Notes: generated by a model not told the origin, from the sequence alone. A stretch of 64,000 nucleotides of DNA from Cyclospora cayetanensis (GCF_002999335.1 NW_020312700.1:310001-374000); one strand, 5' to 3'; shown: positions 1-12,864, counted from the first letter of the stretch. Program-made: numbers and translations.

Positions 1-31
1 GCGGCGGACGTGTCTGCATGCAGGGGAGCTC

Positions 32-745
32 TTGTCTTCGGAAGCATCAGCGGAAATCGACTACAAACAGAGGCTGCTGCAGGAGCAGCAGCGTTTGCTG
101 TTGCAGCACCACCAACATGTGCTGAACAGACAATTTCGCACCAATAACGTGCAGCGACAAAAGCAGACACATTTACACCGGGAGCACCGCGGCAGCAGCT
201 TTAAAGCTCAAGATTTGTGGGCATATGCTGCTACATCACGCCACTGTCCAAAAATTGCCATTCCTTCGGTTTCGTGGGGCTCCCCGAAGCTGCAGCAACA
301 CGTGGCAAGCGCCCTTGCGGCGCGGTCTAAAGAGTCCCCCCCGTACAGCCCTGCCCCCTGCTTTTCATCTACTGAGGCCTGCAGTTGCAGCACCTGGAGC
401 AGCAGCAGCAGTCAGGTGCCTGGGTGCAGCAGCAGCAGTCAGGTGCCTGGGTGCAGCAGCAGCAGCGCTTACAGCGGTGTTGCAACTTCTGCTATCACGG
501 AAAGGGATCGAGGCGTCCAGGCCCAGAGGGAGCTCTTGGAACAGCGACTGCAGCAACGCTACAGCATGCCACTTGGTGCTTCTGCAGCACTGAAGCAGCT
601 GAAACAATGGTTTAAGCAGCGGAGTCAAACAGTCTCGGGTGCTGCATCCCATTCTCGGGAACCACAAACCGTGAGCGCAACTACTTTCACATGGATAGTT
701 GATAGAAGCAGGCTGCAATCCAACAGGCTCTCTATTCATTATTAA
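32..745 (+). CDS. Putative low-complexity protein, partial
   Basis: An open frame of 237 codons, rich in Gln, Ser and Arg, begins close to the window edge, so the true 5' end may lie outside. It carries two perfect copies of a short Ser/Cys-rich unit (SSSSQVPGC, around residues 120-142), encoded by CAG/GCA-type repeats at about 400-462. No domain is recognisable. It may be the last exon of a gene that starts upstream of the window. The frame has Eimeria-like repeat-driven composition, so openness alone is weak evidence for coding. All other frames over the repeat are also open. Confidence 0.3.
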   Translation: MSSEASAEIDYKQRLLQEQQRLLLQHHQHVLNRQFRTNNVQRQKQTHLHREHRGSSFKAQDLWAYAATSRHCPKIAIPSVSWGSPKLQQHVASALAARSKESPPYSPAPCFSSTEACSCSTWSSSSSQVPGCSSSSQVPGCSSSSAYSGVATSAITERDRGVQAQRELLEQRLQQRYSMPLGASAALKQLKQWFKQRSQTVSGAASHSREPQTVSATTFTWIVDRSRLQSNRLSIHY

Positions 746-2441
746 TTTTTTGTGGTCAAGTCGTGTTGATGCTTGGATGCAATGCCACAAGTCTAACGGT
801 ATCACTCGCTAGCTCCGGGAAGTGTTCACCAAAGCCGGGTGAAAGCACGCCAGCGATCCAGATAAGAGTTATGTATGTGCAAAGGGTATCTGTTCTTCTT
901 GCTGTTTATGCGTTGTGCGTTTTTTAAAGCCTTTGAGCGGCGGTGGAAACTGTTGCTCTTGCAACCCTCTCGGGCATCCATTCCTCGGAGATCTGGAGGC
1001 CCCTGTTAGGTGTAACGAGGGCTCTACCGGTAGGTCTGGGCTGTTATTTGAAAAGCTTTTGGAAATTAGCTGCCCGTTCTGTCTACGAAAGCAGACACAA
1101 CAAAGCTAAAGAAACTCAAAAGGAAATCTCACCAAAGAAGCTGGTTGTGTTTTCGGTCTTCCTGCAGGATCTTGCAAACAAGAAGCACAGAAGCAGCAGG
1201 GTCAAGGTTCCGCCCCCCTCCAAGGGACGCGAAGGCCTCCCCCGCCCCGGTTGAACGCAGCCCTTTTAACAGACAGGCAAGAAGTGGTTGAGCAGCGGGA
1301 GCAACATCCGCGGCAAGCATCAGGAGTAATCGACGGGAGAGACACCATCAGGATACGCCATTCCAGCAACCTTGTTGACGTTTTTGCTGCGAGGCCCTCT
1401 TCAGCCGATGGACTTTGGAGCGAGCCCCTTGCGGCTACTGCTGTGACCACTGCTGCCGCTGGCTGTCCAGCTAGAGCACGGCAGCCATCCATACCACGGG
1501 TGCCGCTAGAGCCATTGGCTGCCACGCGTCCAGTGCAGCACCACTTAGATAGCACTGCAGCAGAAGGAGCAGCAGCCGTCCTTCAAACTATTTCGCCAAG
1601 AGCAAGAGCAGGGCCAGAAGGAGGTGCAGAGAAAACAGAGGCCTTCATGCGGCTCACATCTCCCTCCTACAGCAGGTACATTAGCACTCCCGTCTAGGGA
1701 TATCAAAGCGTCCTGAAACCCTTCTAGAGAAAACGCTGTGCAATCCCCCATGCACCCCTACCCATCGCAGGCCCCATCGGTACCCTTAGCATGGATTTAT
1801 CTGGTGTTATGTTCTTTTGGAGTCGACAAAGGACGCAGAACACTTGCATAGAAGTTTCTAGAAGCTGTGGAAGGATGCTGCCGTCTAGGCACCATTTTTT
1901 CAGGAAACCCCAACAAAAAGACAAAGGGGACAAGTAGACACATATCTAGAGTAACGTAGACAGTGTGCAGCAAGAAGCTAGATAGGAGCAAAGATTGAGG
2001 TAGCTCGGTAGGCGAATGGACCGAGCTTGACCGCCAGTGCCAGTTATATCGGAAAGTGCCTACACTGACAGCAGGGGGAGAGTATAGCAAAAGCCAATAA
2101 GGCACATGGTAGCCTGCGCCGCCTCATATCCCAGACACTTGCACTGCCAAATCGTAGCCATTTCTTGTTTGAAAACCACTGGAAGCAGCGGGAAGCTTAC
2201 AGTGTGAGGATGCGGAAGTATACGGGGAGAGCGACACAATTCTTGCTGAATACAGACACCGAAAACGAAATGCATACGGAGTCCTGCACGTAGGAAGATA
2301 CAAGATATCAAAATGATCCACTGTGCAGATACAACCATTTTCACCGACCTCCATCTGCAGATGTTGTAGCAGATGGCACAATAAGAATGTGAAGTTCGCT
2401 CTACTACTGCTCGGGTGCAAGTGAGACACTGACCTTTTTCT
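746..2441. other. No recognisable gene (possible exon at 1251-1697)
   Basis: Nothing with family similarity is visible. A plus-strand frame of 148 codons at 1251-1697, rich in Ala, Arg and Pro, could be an exon of the neighbouring plus-strand gene. However, the minus strand is open across much of the same stretch, so the coding strand cannot be decided from sequence. Confidence 0.3.
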
Positions 2442-4036
2442 TTGCTGCTGCACAGGGACAGCTGTAAAGTGCAAAGCAAAGACTTGGTGAAGCATGACAA
2501 AGGGAAAGAGAAAAGCACTGTCGCGAGCCAGCAACGACAGCAGCAGCTACAGGAAGACAGACAAGCTTCTACAACGAAGCAGAGCCAGACACATCAGCCA
2601 AGAAATGGTGCCAACCCGTCTGCAGATAGTTCTGCCGTTCCTACTCCTGCTGTAACATCGACAAGCTCTGACAGCTCAAGTTCAACAGCAGCCTCTGCAC
2701 TACGACGCAATGGCGCTGGCGCCACAGCTGTCAATGCGGGACCCTATATCGCGGTGGACGCTGGTGGCGCTCAGCCCGCAAATGTGGCAACAGCAGAAGA
2801 TGCAGCTACAGACACGACAACTTTTGTAGCAGCAATAGAAAGCCTTTCGATTGCTTCCCTCACGTGCCCCCTAATTGTGTCTCCTGAGGAATTTGCAGAA
2901 GACCCTGGCAGCTTCCGTCAGCCACAGACTGCGGACTCCCTGATGCTCGATGCTGTGTTTCCCTCCTGTAGTTCCTCTCTTCTTTTAGGTCTCTCTCTTG
3001 GCCTGAAGAGGGAAGAAGCACGCTGGGCTGTTGTATTCTCTGTGCCTGGCTGCTCTGCCTCTGTGCTCGCCGCTCTCTTGATCACAGAAATTACTACTAC
3101 TCAACCCCCTGTACATGTTCGTGCCTCTAACGCTGCACCATCACTTATGGGCTTGCCCCGTTGAAGCCTTCATTGACACCTTTGCTTCGCCTAACCGAGT
3201 TTGAGGCTTCACATCCACAAGGGCCGTACTCGCTCTGCATATTTTGTTTTTCTGCAGCAAAGAGGACTATGGCCCCAGAGGCTGTGCTATCTACTATGAA
3301 GGCCTCCCCGGGGAAGAAACTAGACGAGGCCTCCCCACAAAGCCTGAATTCCACAGAGCCTGGCACGCGGCAATGCCTACCCCAGAAGGCACGAGCGCAG
3401 TTCGCCACTACAAGAGAAGTCTCTCCAGCAGATAGCGAATTTACGTTTGCTGCGGCTTCGTCCCCTGCAGCAGCAGCAAGACCAGCTACAGCTGAGGGCT
3501 CCAGTAGGGCCACCTACAGTAGCATATGCAGCAATAAAACACCCGAAGCAGGTTTAAATGGCAATGTGACCCCACCTTGCTGCTGGTGGTACCCTGTGAG
3601 TGGCAACACACGGCAGCAGCATCATATTCGCCATTGCCTGATGCAAACGCTATCCGATACTGCAGCTGCACGCGCCGCTTCCAGACAAGAGCCCGCAGTT
3701 GTCAGCACGCCAGGAGGGCTTCAGATAATGGCTTTTAAGAACCTTCTGTCGCGGGCACAACAGCGCCAGAGGCAGCAGCTTAGAAGGCAGCAACAGGAGT
3801 CACGACCCCGGGCGCTGCCGTGTGGTGACCCAGAGGGCCCTCTTTTTACGACACCCTTCGCTGTGACAGAACGCATGAAAGGCCCTACAGCTAAAGAGGG
3901 GCTTCAACGGAGAGCTCCGGGAACTCGAGTGCTGCAAAGTGTGGCCCTGAAGAGGCCCCCGCCACCCCCGGGTTTGCTACTCCCGTTGCTTGAGCGGTCC
4001 AATTTCCTCCCGACAAGGAGGAACCCTGCCTCTTAG
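2442..4036 (+). CDS. Hypothetical Ser/Ala/Gln-rich protein
   Basis: Two long plus-strand frames follow each other. The first, 2442-3164 (240 codons), is rich in Ser, Thr, Ala and Gln. The second, 3161-4036 (291 codons), is basic and Gln/Arg-rich, with a QQRQRQQLRRQQQ stretch and a Pro-rich run near its end. A good acceptor (pyrimidine tract ending in CAG at about 2455) precedes the first frame, and another (CTGCAG at about 3257) lies early in the second. This suggests two exons of one gene with an intron near 3.0-3.25 kb. The start is unknown and may be upstream. No domain is recognised. Composition is typical of fast-evolving apicomplexan proteins. Confidence 0.4.
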
Positions 4037-4473
4037 GACCCTGTTCACTGTGAGGGGTCCTCATCGGCGGCAGTGCGGCAGACACATAAAAAAACGTTTA
4101 GGTCACTATCTACGTGAAAACCCGTTGTGGAGGGGAGAATTCTGTTGCGCACAAAAAGCCAGTGCACAGGAAACGGTAGGGGCCCTAAGTGTTTCAGCAG
4201 ACAAGTAGGGGCTCAAGATCCAGCATGCCCCTTTACAAATGGGTGCACCGTGGGCAAAAGAAGGACCATCGTTGGGGGCTCCTAACGCTAAGTAATTTTG
4301 CCACAGGAGCATGTACAGCCCAAACGCACATCCTCCTAGGGCCTCTAGGGCCCCCCAGCGCGCACGCTAGAAGACCTTGGAGGCTGGGCAATGCAAAGCA
4401 AAACCCTGTTCGTCTGCCACCGATCGCATTTCTCCGAAAATATATGGAAGGCTCTCTGCGGGCCATCATAAAG

Positions 4474-7463
4474 CTAAAACCACCCAGAAAACCAGCCTCC
4501 TCCTCCGTTTTGCTCCTGTGGGGGCGTCGAGGCTCCACTGCTCGGGGGATCATTGTCGTCAGCATCCTGTGGCGGTTCAGCCGTAGGTGGAGGCTTGTGC
4601 TTTTCTTCGGCTGGTGCAGACGATCTGCTGCCGCTTGGAGAAGCAGAGCGTGCCGGTGAAGCTTCCTGGGGGCCCCCTTTGGAGCTCGACACCATTTTGG
4701 TGACATGCAGCAAACCGCCACCACGAGTCTCGCGCTTTTGACCTTTGTGTACAGCATTCCATATGCGGTCAATAATTGGGGACCTAAGCAAAGAAGGATC
4801 CGAGGAATGATTAAAGATAAAAGAACGACCTAGAGCCTTCCTGGAGTACTCAGGAAACCAAAACTTACACATGGGGAGTTTTGACATGTTTCCTTCGGTT
4901 CACAGTATGCAACTAAGGGCGTAGCGATTATATTTGAACGCAATAAGAGACTGAAATGTCGACAGATATGTAGGTTCCACCCAAATGCCGGTGAGGTGCA
5001 GAGATCTAGCCACCAACTAAATAAAGATAGACAGTCCAGGAGAGTACACATGCAGCGGCGGGGGCGCTCCAGATGCACATAAGGAGTGAATGGAACAGGA
5101 TGAGGAGGAAAACGGCACAGATGCACAACCTGAAGTCAGGAAAGCATATAGGAGCATACATCGAACACACACAAGAGAGATAGAAGAAATACGCAAGCCC
5201 AGAAAAGAGACAGCCAGAGAAGAAGCGTACAGGAACTCCTGCACGGTGCATCTAACCTGTCATTTGAATCCTTTACAAATCTTTCCAAATCATCCAAAAG
5301 GGTGTTATACTTTTGCACGAGCCTATTGTGTTTCTCAATAACCTCGAGGTGCCTTTCCCTTGCTCTTATAAGCTTGTTGGTTCTTGTTTCAATGATTTGT
5401 TTAAGAGCGTCCACGTTGTTCGTTGCAGCAGCCGCTACAACTTCCCCCTCATCCAGCTTGTCAAGCACTTCCGCTTCCATATTTTGCTCCTGAGATGCGA
5501 TTTCACTTTTCGTGCTTGCTTCTGCCTCTGGTGTGCCTTGCTGCAGCTGTTGCGGTGCCTCTGCCCGCTGCTTCTGAAGTTTGTGTTTCTCTGGTTCTTC
5601 CTCTTGCTGAAGTTTTTGCTTCGATTCCTTGGCGGATAGGCCCCCTTTTCCCTCCTCAGCACTAGATGAGGCCCTAGTGGCTTCTTCAGCCGCCCGCAGC
5701 TGCTGCTGTAGTGCCTCTATTTGCTTCTTTAGCATAGTGACGGCAGACTCTGCCTCACGCTGCTTTTCCATCAGAGCTTTGACCTCAGCGGCATGTGCTG
5801 CTGCCTCCTTTGCACTTGATTCCTTCTCGATCTTCATTTTTTCTGCGGCATCTGCTGTAGCATGCTGCTTTTGCTGCATCGACTCTTGTGTCTTCTTGAG
5901 TTGCTGCTGAGCAGTATCTCGCTGCGCCTCCGCCTTGGCAAGCCGCTGCTCCAGAGAGGAGACTGTCTCTTTAAGTTGTTGAACTTCGGCCGCTTTTGCC
6001 CGAATGTCGGCCAAAGCAGTTTCTAGTTCTTTCTGCAGACCGGCTAGTTGTTGTGCAACTGCAGCTGCTGCTGCTCCTGCGTTGCCCTCTTGCGCCTTGT
6101 CTTCCTGCACTCTCTTTAAAGCCCCCTCAGCCTCGCTCACTTTTCGCTGTGCAGCCTCTAGCTGCTGCTGCAGTGCTGCCTTCTGCTTCTCCATCTCTGC
6201 CTGCTGCTGCTGCAGTGCTGACTTCTGCTTCTCCATCTCTGACTGCTGCTGCTGCAGTGCTGACTTCTGCTTCTGCATCTCTGACTGCTGCTGCTGCAGT
6301 GCTGCCTTCTGCTTCTGCATATCTGCCTGCTGTTGTTGTTGTTGCTGTTGCAAGGATTCCTTACCTTTAAGTGCCTCTTGTTGCTGTGCCTGCAGCTCCT
6401 GGAGCTGCTTCTGAAGTTGCTGCTGCAATGCGTCTGCTTTCTTCTGTGCTTCCTGCTGTTGCTGCTTCATTTGCTGCAGTTGCTGCTGAGAGAGCTGGAC
6501 CTGCTGCTGCTGTTCCTGCACCTTATGTGTTGTAGCCTTCAGCTCTTCCTGAGTCCTCCTAAGGGCCTCCTCTACTTTTTCTCTTTCCGCGAGCTGTTGC
6601 ATGTTCGCCTCTATGTCTCTTTCGAGCTGCTGCTGCTGTCTCTGCTGATCCGCGTCCCTTAACTTTTTCTCCCGCATTTCTGTCTCGTGTATTCGTTGCT
6701 TTAGCTGCTGCTGCTGCTGCTCCAACTGGTGCAGCAGAGCCTTTGCCGTGGATGCCTCTTGCATCAGCTGGTCCCGTTGTGATGCTGCGGCTTCCTTTTC
6801 TTTAATCATGTCTGCAAGTATCTCACTTTCCCGTTTTCTGCTGTCTCTCTCAGCCTGAAAATGTGCCTCTGCTTGGATTGCGGCAGCACGGCATGTCTCC
6901 TCCTTCCGTCGCAGCTCTTGCAGCTGCTGCTGCTGTTGCTGCTGCCTTTCTCTCTCCTTTGCCACCGACTCTGCTAGAGCTTCCTTATGGGCCTTGTACT
7001 GCTGACACTCGACCTCCAAGCTAGTAATATGCAGATGCAGAGCATCTAAATCCGCCTCCTTCCTCACTAGTGCTGCCCCCGCTGCAGATACCTCTTGTTG
7101 CAATTCTGCGATCTTATGCTGCAATGTCCCGCAAATCTGCTCGTGGCGCTTCTCTGCCGCGTTCGCTTCTGCCTCCGCTCTTGTCTTCGTCCTCTCCAAC
7201 TCCCTTCTAGTCTCTTCCTGTTTGCGGATACTTGTGGCGAGTTGTGACTCAGCAGTGGCTAGCTTCCTAGTCGCTGTAGCCAGCTCGTCCCTGATTCTGG
7301 CAGCCTCTACCTCTGACTTCAATATATATTGCTCCTGCCTTCGCCGTTCTGCTTCCGCACTCGCAAGCTTCTCTGCCGTCTCCTCTTGCGCCAATTGTGC
7401 AGCCGCCAGCTGCTTAAGTGATAGCGCCTCATTCCCTCTAAGTCTATCAAGTTCAGCATCCAC
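4474..7463 (-). CDS. Long Gln-rich coiled-coil protein
   Basis: Two exons, 5257-7463 and 4474-4783, join in phase (AG|G) at a donor reading CAG/GTTAGA and an acceptor ending TTTGCTTAG, giving about 838 residues. Exon 1 is almost uninterrupted heptad-patterned coiled coil rich in Ala, Glu, Gln and Lys. In its centre are four tandem copies of a 14-residue unit of the type ALQQQQSEMQKQKS. The last part (residues about 670-735) contains a further helical region. Exon 2 is Pro/Ser-rich and ends in the unusual aromatic tail GGGGWFSGWF. SMC or myosin-tail similarity would be compositional only, because no head domain is visible. A structural or cytoskeletal role is an inference. An additional small exon inside the intron (4784-5256) cannot be excluded. 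Confidence 0.7.
6171..6338 (-). repeat. 42-bp tandem repeat, four copies, coding
   Basis: The motif beginning CAGTGCTG on the plus strand recurs at 6171, 6213, 6255 and 6297, exactly 42 bp apart, with only a few substitutions. On the coding (minus) strand each unit gives 14 residues, or two coiled-coil heptads. The heptad register is therefore kept whatever the copy number. Confidence 0.9.
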
Positions 7464-7860
7464 CCCAGAACGAGAAAGCTCGACCTGAATCGCAACCCCC
7501 CACGAAAAGTATGCTTTCCGAGTCCAGAGGCTTTACACGAAGCACTCCAATCTGCTCTATGTCCTATGTACCAAATCGTATCTTTTAGGCCCCCAATAAT
7601 GCGGAAACGGCTGAATAATCTCAGATTCGGAGCGCTCTTGGTTGTTCCTCATTCGATTTTTCGAGTGAGCTCTTTCAGTGTTATTCTTGGCATGCAACTG
7701 TGGTTTGCTCCCCCCTACTTGAAAGCCTCCTTTCGCGCTTGCTAAGCTTCTTTAGGGCTTAAGCATTGGAGCTTACGGCTTGGAGGCGCGCAACGGCGTC
7801 TGATGCGGTTGTTTGCGCTTCATTTGCAACCCGCTGTGCGGCCCCTCTGTCGATTTCCAG
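7464..7860. other. Intergenic, no feature seen
   Basis: The stretch lies upstream of the coiled-coil gene (minus) and of the possible plus-strand exon at 7861. It has no repeats and no coding signal. It may hold promoters for both. Confidence 0.4.
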
Positions 7861-8033
7861 GTGTCTCTGCGAAAATGCGCCGAGGTCCTCACAATGGCTC
7901 TGGCTAACGAGGCGTTACCATACATGACAAGAGATCAGTGGCGGAATGCTGCGCTGCCGTATCTAGTGCTACGCAGCCCGATAGCCAAGCTAAGGAAGGA
8001 ACAGAGAGACTATACTGGACACCGAATACAGGG
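7861..8033 (+). CDS. Possible single exon of an unidentified protein
   Basis: A frame read from 7861 follows a pyrimidine-rich acceptor (CGATTTCCAG). It encodes about 57 residues and runs to a donor-like CAGG/GTCAGTG at 8033. The peptide contains the stretch LPYMTRDQWRNAALPYLVLR. Its mix of aromatic, charged and hydrophobic residues is unlike the low-complexity frames nearby, which is why I think it is coding. An ATG at 7803 in another frame opens a short Arg/Leu-rich peptide that could be a first exon or transit peptide. No family is recognised. The downstream exons were not found. Confidence 0.35.
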
Positions 8034-10746
8034 GTCAGTGACGTCACGCCAACCCAAAGTAAGGCAAAGCGGCTCTTCTCAAAGTGCAGTTACAGCCGTA
8101 TCTTGCTTTATGGGTTTTACGACCTACGCAGAGAGTCGTCAGCTCTTGAACTTGTCTGGTGAGTTGCTCAACCCTCAGCTGCTGGCGAGCACAGAGCTTC
8201 TCCAGCTCCTCCAGCTGCTGCTGCCTCTTCTCCGCCTACAGCAGAACCAACAGCAATAGCAGCACAAAGGATAGGACTAAAGAGTAGAGACAGCCGCAAG
8301 ACGAGTGTCGTTGGCAGGCCCCTTGAATGCGTGTACCAATGCAGGGGAAGCAACTGAAAAACCTTCCTAAGGTCTCAGCTTCGTCCTTCTGGACGTAGGC
8401 ATTACACTTCGTCTTTTCAAAGTTGGCATCTTAGAAGCTCAATATATTCCCTTTGATGCCCCTTGGAGCTCCTGAATTCCCATTAAAATCATTGCACTAC
8501 TGAGTTCCAGAGAGCTACCCTGGCGTGCTCAGGTATCATCGCGTAAGCGTATGTGTGAGTGCATGCGTATGTGCTTATGCATGTGCAGGTGCGGTAAGGC
8601 TCCCAGAGAAAGAAACACGGGAGAATGATGAATAGTTACAGCAAATGTGTATGCAGGCGGCTCGAGCCTAGATGCCTAGCTTACGAGCTGATGAATACAA
8701 ACCCCATCCGCTAAGTTCGCCTGAATTTCCTCCTCAAGCTTCATTTCCTCCGGGACCGGGGAGAAACGGCGGGGAGCGCCAAAGTGGCCTTCAGCAGTTC
8801 GCGTCTCTGCCTTGTGGGGCTTCTCTATCAGTCAAGGGGAGGCGCTACACGAAGAGAGAGTAAAGGGGTGAAGAATGTCATTTCTGCAGGAAGCACTGAG
8901 TTTTCTGCTGCTCTTCCAGATGGGCGCGGAGTGACTCAAGAAAAACAGCCGTCAATCACTCCAGACGCAAGAGCGGCCGGTGCTTCAGATATCTTCCGGC
9001 CTATGCGTGCCTCTGCAAGAGCAAGAGCTGCACAGTGCATGCATGCAAGATTCCTTAAAGGGAAGGCCGAGCCGCTTACCGAGAGGTAAAGGAGGGGCCT
9101 TCCTTGGGGACTCGCCGGCACAAGCAGTGGCTTATCCTGTACCGAAGGTGTTCTTCCTACCACTGCAAATGGCCACTATGGGAAGGATGATAAAGAAAAG
9201 GAAGGTCTGGGGGGCTTTTGAAGATCTGGATCAAGCAGAGAGCTGGAAAATATTGGCAGGCTCGGGCCGGACGCGCAGCCAAAAGCTTGCGTAACCGGGC
9301 CTTTCGAGCCAGGGCTGCTGAGCCGAGTCCCCTGTATGGGAGGAAGAAGGCGCCACCACTCAGAATAGCGTAGAAGACTCAAATAGAAACTGAAAGAGAG
9401 AAGAAATAAAAGGAAAAGGGCGATTAGGCCATGAACCTCGCAGGGGCCGCATTGCCCTCTGGCTATTGTGGCAATTGGGTCGACACTGAAATGCATGCAG
9501 CTACCCCTATCTCCAGCAATAAAATAAGGCAGTTTGATCCTAAAGTTGCCGAATAATAACACAATCATTGAATTAGCACAAAAGGGGATCCAGACAACAA
9601 GCCGTTTGGGGGTTCTGTCTTCCGCTATCTCTCTTCCAAGGGACCGCTGCAGCAGCGCCACTGGTCCCTTGAGACAGGGGGCCCCTCGACGACTCCTTTT
9701 CCTCTCTTTGTAATAGCTGCATGATGATGTAGCTAGGCCAAGCCTTATTAGAGAGAAACACTGCGATCAAATCCCAAGACTTCGTCGAACGCCCGAAGCC
9801 AAAGTTCTTCCCCGAATATACACCCCAACTCCTGCATGGCTCACGCACTGCTGCTTGCCTCTCTCTATAGTCCGTCTAAGCGGCAAACCCCAACATGTGA
9901 GAGAGACAGTTGCTGTTCCATTGATTGTATCTCACATGCTGATGCTACCATCGCAGAATCCCTTGGTGTATGAACCATTTCTTTCTAGCTTCCTGTCAAA
10001 GAGCACTCCTCCCTCGGCCACTATATATGACCCCCGCAATGCCAACATCCTCCCGTTTTCCCTCACTCTCTGGGTACAATTTCTCTAGTCTCAATTCTTT
10101 TGTTGTCGGAACAGCTCCCCTTTCCCTTGTCTACCCTTCCCACCCCTCCGCCCTCTCTGCTCCAATATGCGTTGCCTTACCAATGCAAGTGCACCACTCC
10201 GGTCCTTTATTATGGACCCTATGAAAACGTGTCGCCCCTTCCCCACCCGAAACCAACCGTGGTTGGGAGGGTGGCTGATTGGATGCACGGATGCTTGATT
10301 CCAAGCATGCGAGAATTCCCTTAATGCATGCATCTTTCCACGCAAGCAAATGCACCGCTACAAGTTGGTGTGTTTAATCCTCGGAGGGGTGCCCAGACAG
10401 CCGAAGCCTCGCGCGGCAGCCACCCTGCGGGGTAGGCACTGCTGCCTCAGCTGCAGAGGGCACAACAAAGCGATAGCCTCGTCAGCAACGCTCCTTACTT
10501 CGGGATCCCTATGGCAAAATGCTATTATTTCCCCCACCCCCCCAAAAAATTCCTCAGCAGAAAAGGCACCTTTCCTGTCGGCCTTGCCGCACTGTATGGA
10601 GCCTCTCTTTCGGCGGCAGTCCCTCCGCGAATCAGCATACATACATTGACCACTGCTCTTCCTTTCCCCCTACCGTTGCAGCTCCTGCTGATCTGCTATA
10701 GCAACTTTAAGGTGTCATAAGCTTTCTATGGGCTGGTGCCGTGCAT
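8034..10746. other. No recognisable gene
   Basis: About 2.7 kb with only short conflicting frames on both strands, one GGGGCCCC palindrome near 9677, and pyrimidine-rich stretches at about 10100-10170. No tRNA, repeat array or family motif was seen. Confidence 0.5.
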
Positions 10747-12864
10747 CTAAAGCTGTTGTAGTGGCTGGTGTTGCCTCTCCTGTTCGTCCTTTAGATCCGT
10801 GTCGGCCAAGGAGGGCCCCGAGAGGACCATCGAGTAAGAACCCCCAGAAACCGTTGACGCGGAATCCCTGCATTCACCATCCTTAGGTGCTGTGCGTGTC
10901 CTTTCTCCCGCCCTCTCACCCTCACGTTCACCAGCCTTCGCATCTACAGTGGTGCTGGCCTCGTCCTCTTCACTTTCTGCATACTCCCGCTCATCCGCTT
11001 CGGCGTCGGTCGACACCCGCAGCACCCGCATACCTTTAACGGCTCGGAGCTCCAACTCTGAATGCTGACTCGCGAGGGAAGGGGCGTCTAGCGACTCTGC
11101 GGGCAGCATGAAGTATGCCAGAGGAATGGTGAGGAGAGGAAGGAAAAAGTGAGAGAAGAGGATGAGGGCCGACAGGTTGGAAAAATTACAGCCGCCTTCT
11201 GCGGTAACGACCGTGGATATTCCTGAAGCCTCAATGGCTCTGGCCCCTAAGAGTTTGCTCAAATTCCATCCTAGGTTGGAAATCCCCGACATGATCGCGT
11301 AGACTGTGCTTTCCAGCTTAGCCGGGCACATCCGTGATACGGTAATGACACCCGCCATGTGGGTCAGCGACATAATGCAGTGGTAGGCGATCGCATCCCC
11401 CAGCATGTACATGAGTTTATCCGGAATTCCCAACGCCACGTTCAGGCGCTGGACCATCACGAAATCAAACAAGGAGTCGAGCACGCGGATGGCATTCGTT
11501 AGCCAGAAGATAGACCTGCACACTCACCCGCATCACAGCCAGCACCACTCTTCAACTGAACTCGTGCCCTTCACCTCCCGTCTCCTCTTCTTCCCCTGCC
11601 ATGCCCCCCACTTTCTTCCCCCCCTAACGAAAATGCCTGCCGGATTAGCTCTATTTACACACAGGACAGGGAGAAAAGTGAAGCGGGAAAAAAGCGAGGC
11701 CTCCCCCGCCCTTCCTTCTACGCGTTCCTGAGAGTACCTGCAGCTCCACGACTTGAACCACCTCTGGAATGCCCAAATCCCGAACCAGCTAGCAGCAGTG
11801 CCTGCTATCGCTGTGTATGTGGAGAAGTAAGTGTAATCAAAATGGGGGCCGTCGGGGACGCACGCAGCGTCCGCCGTGTAAAAGAAGTTCACGGCACCCT
11901 GAATGCTGAGGTGCAGCAAGGCGTCCACGAAAAAGTAGATCGTACACTGTGCGAGGCGGCGCGGGAGGAGCCAGAAACACGATCCCGAAAGCAGTATCAA
12001 GACCAACAGGGCGTAGGGAAGGCTGTAGTGAGCCTGATTTGTCAGCGTGAGCACCACTACCCCGCACGTACAGGCGGAGGCCAGGAGGGCAACGGTGAAG
12101 ACACCCTGACTCCCCTGGAGGTGGGTACCCCTTTGGGAGCACATACCCCGCATCTCGAGCTTCTCTTCCCCAATAAAGTTCATGAGGACAGGGAATAGGG
12201 ACTGCAAGGCGAGGGGCAGACACACGCAAAAGAGGGGTGAGGCTCCGTACGTATCGGAGACGGGACCAACAATCGTCCGACCCAAGAGGCTTCCCGCGGA
12301 GGTGCAAAAATTCACAAAGGCGATCAGTTTGGGGCCGATTGGCGGGTTGTTTCTGATGAACTGCGAGTAGACGCCTTCGCACAGAAGGTCTATGGTGGCG
12401 ATTTGCACGTGGATTCCAAAGAAGGGAATAGCAAGGGCGACGATGCTGCCTTGAGCCATAGAAGGAGGCATCATGAGCAACCAGCACACCGATGAGATCC
12501 CGACCACGTTAGCCACAAACATGTAATACCGCTTGTGATACCCCAGGATGGGAAGGCAGTCGCTCATTGTTCCGAAGAATCCTTTAAGCCCCCACGGAAC
12601 GAGAGCGATGGTCAGTGTCCGTTGGTAGACGACCGCATCGTACTGCAACTCCTTCAAGTAGGGCAAAAGAGACTCCAGAGAAAGGGCCCACAGCATGCCC
12701 TTGAGGCCTCCAAAAACGCTCAGCACCATAATGACGAACTGTAGACCCACGCTATCATGGATATCCATGCAAAAGCGACGTAGGCGCCCGGGAGAACCGA
12801 CGGCCAGAGCCGCCGAGATGAAAGGTGGCATACGACTGGAAGAACGACGCCAGCACAGAGCCAT
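10747..12864 (-). CDS. Folate/biopterin transporter (BT1 family, MFS)
   Basis: Two exons, 11738-12864 and 10747-11515, separated by a 222-bp GT-AG intron, join in phase (TGC AG|G) to give 631 residues. The protein has about 12 hydrophobic membrane segments. Residues about 94-115 read PWGLKGFFGTMSDCLPILG, followed by HKRYYM. This is the family's form of the MFS loop motif (Gly-x-x-Ser-Asp...Pro-Ile-x-Gly). The segment around NNPPIGPK, and the later LGRTIVGPVSD, fit BT1 proteins of apicomplexans, trypanosomatids and plastids. A hydrophilic C-terminal tail of about 125 residues, acidic and then Arg/Glu/Ser-rich, follows the last helix. The likely role is uptake of folate or pterin across the plasma or an organellar membrane. 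The start is the first ATG of the long exon; an upstream exon is possible. Substrate is inferred from family only. Confidence 0.88.

Noticed and set aside
6004..6414. Cys-rich plus-strand open frame with repeated CCCC blocks
   Set aside because: It is the antisense reading of the Gln-rich coiled-coil repeats (CTG/TGC). Repeats of this type keep all frames open.
11837..12487. 216-codon minus-strand Arg/His/Pro-rich frame
   Set aside because: It overlaps the transporter exon in another frame. The transporter frame has clear family motifs.
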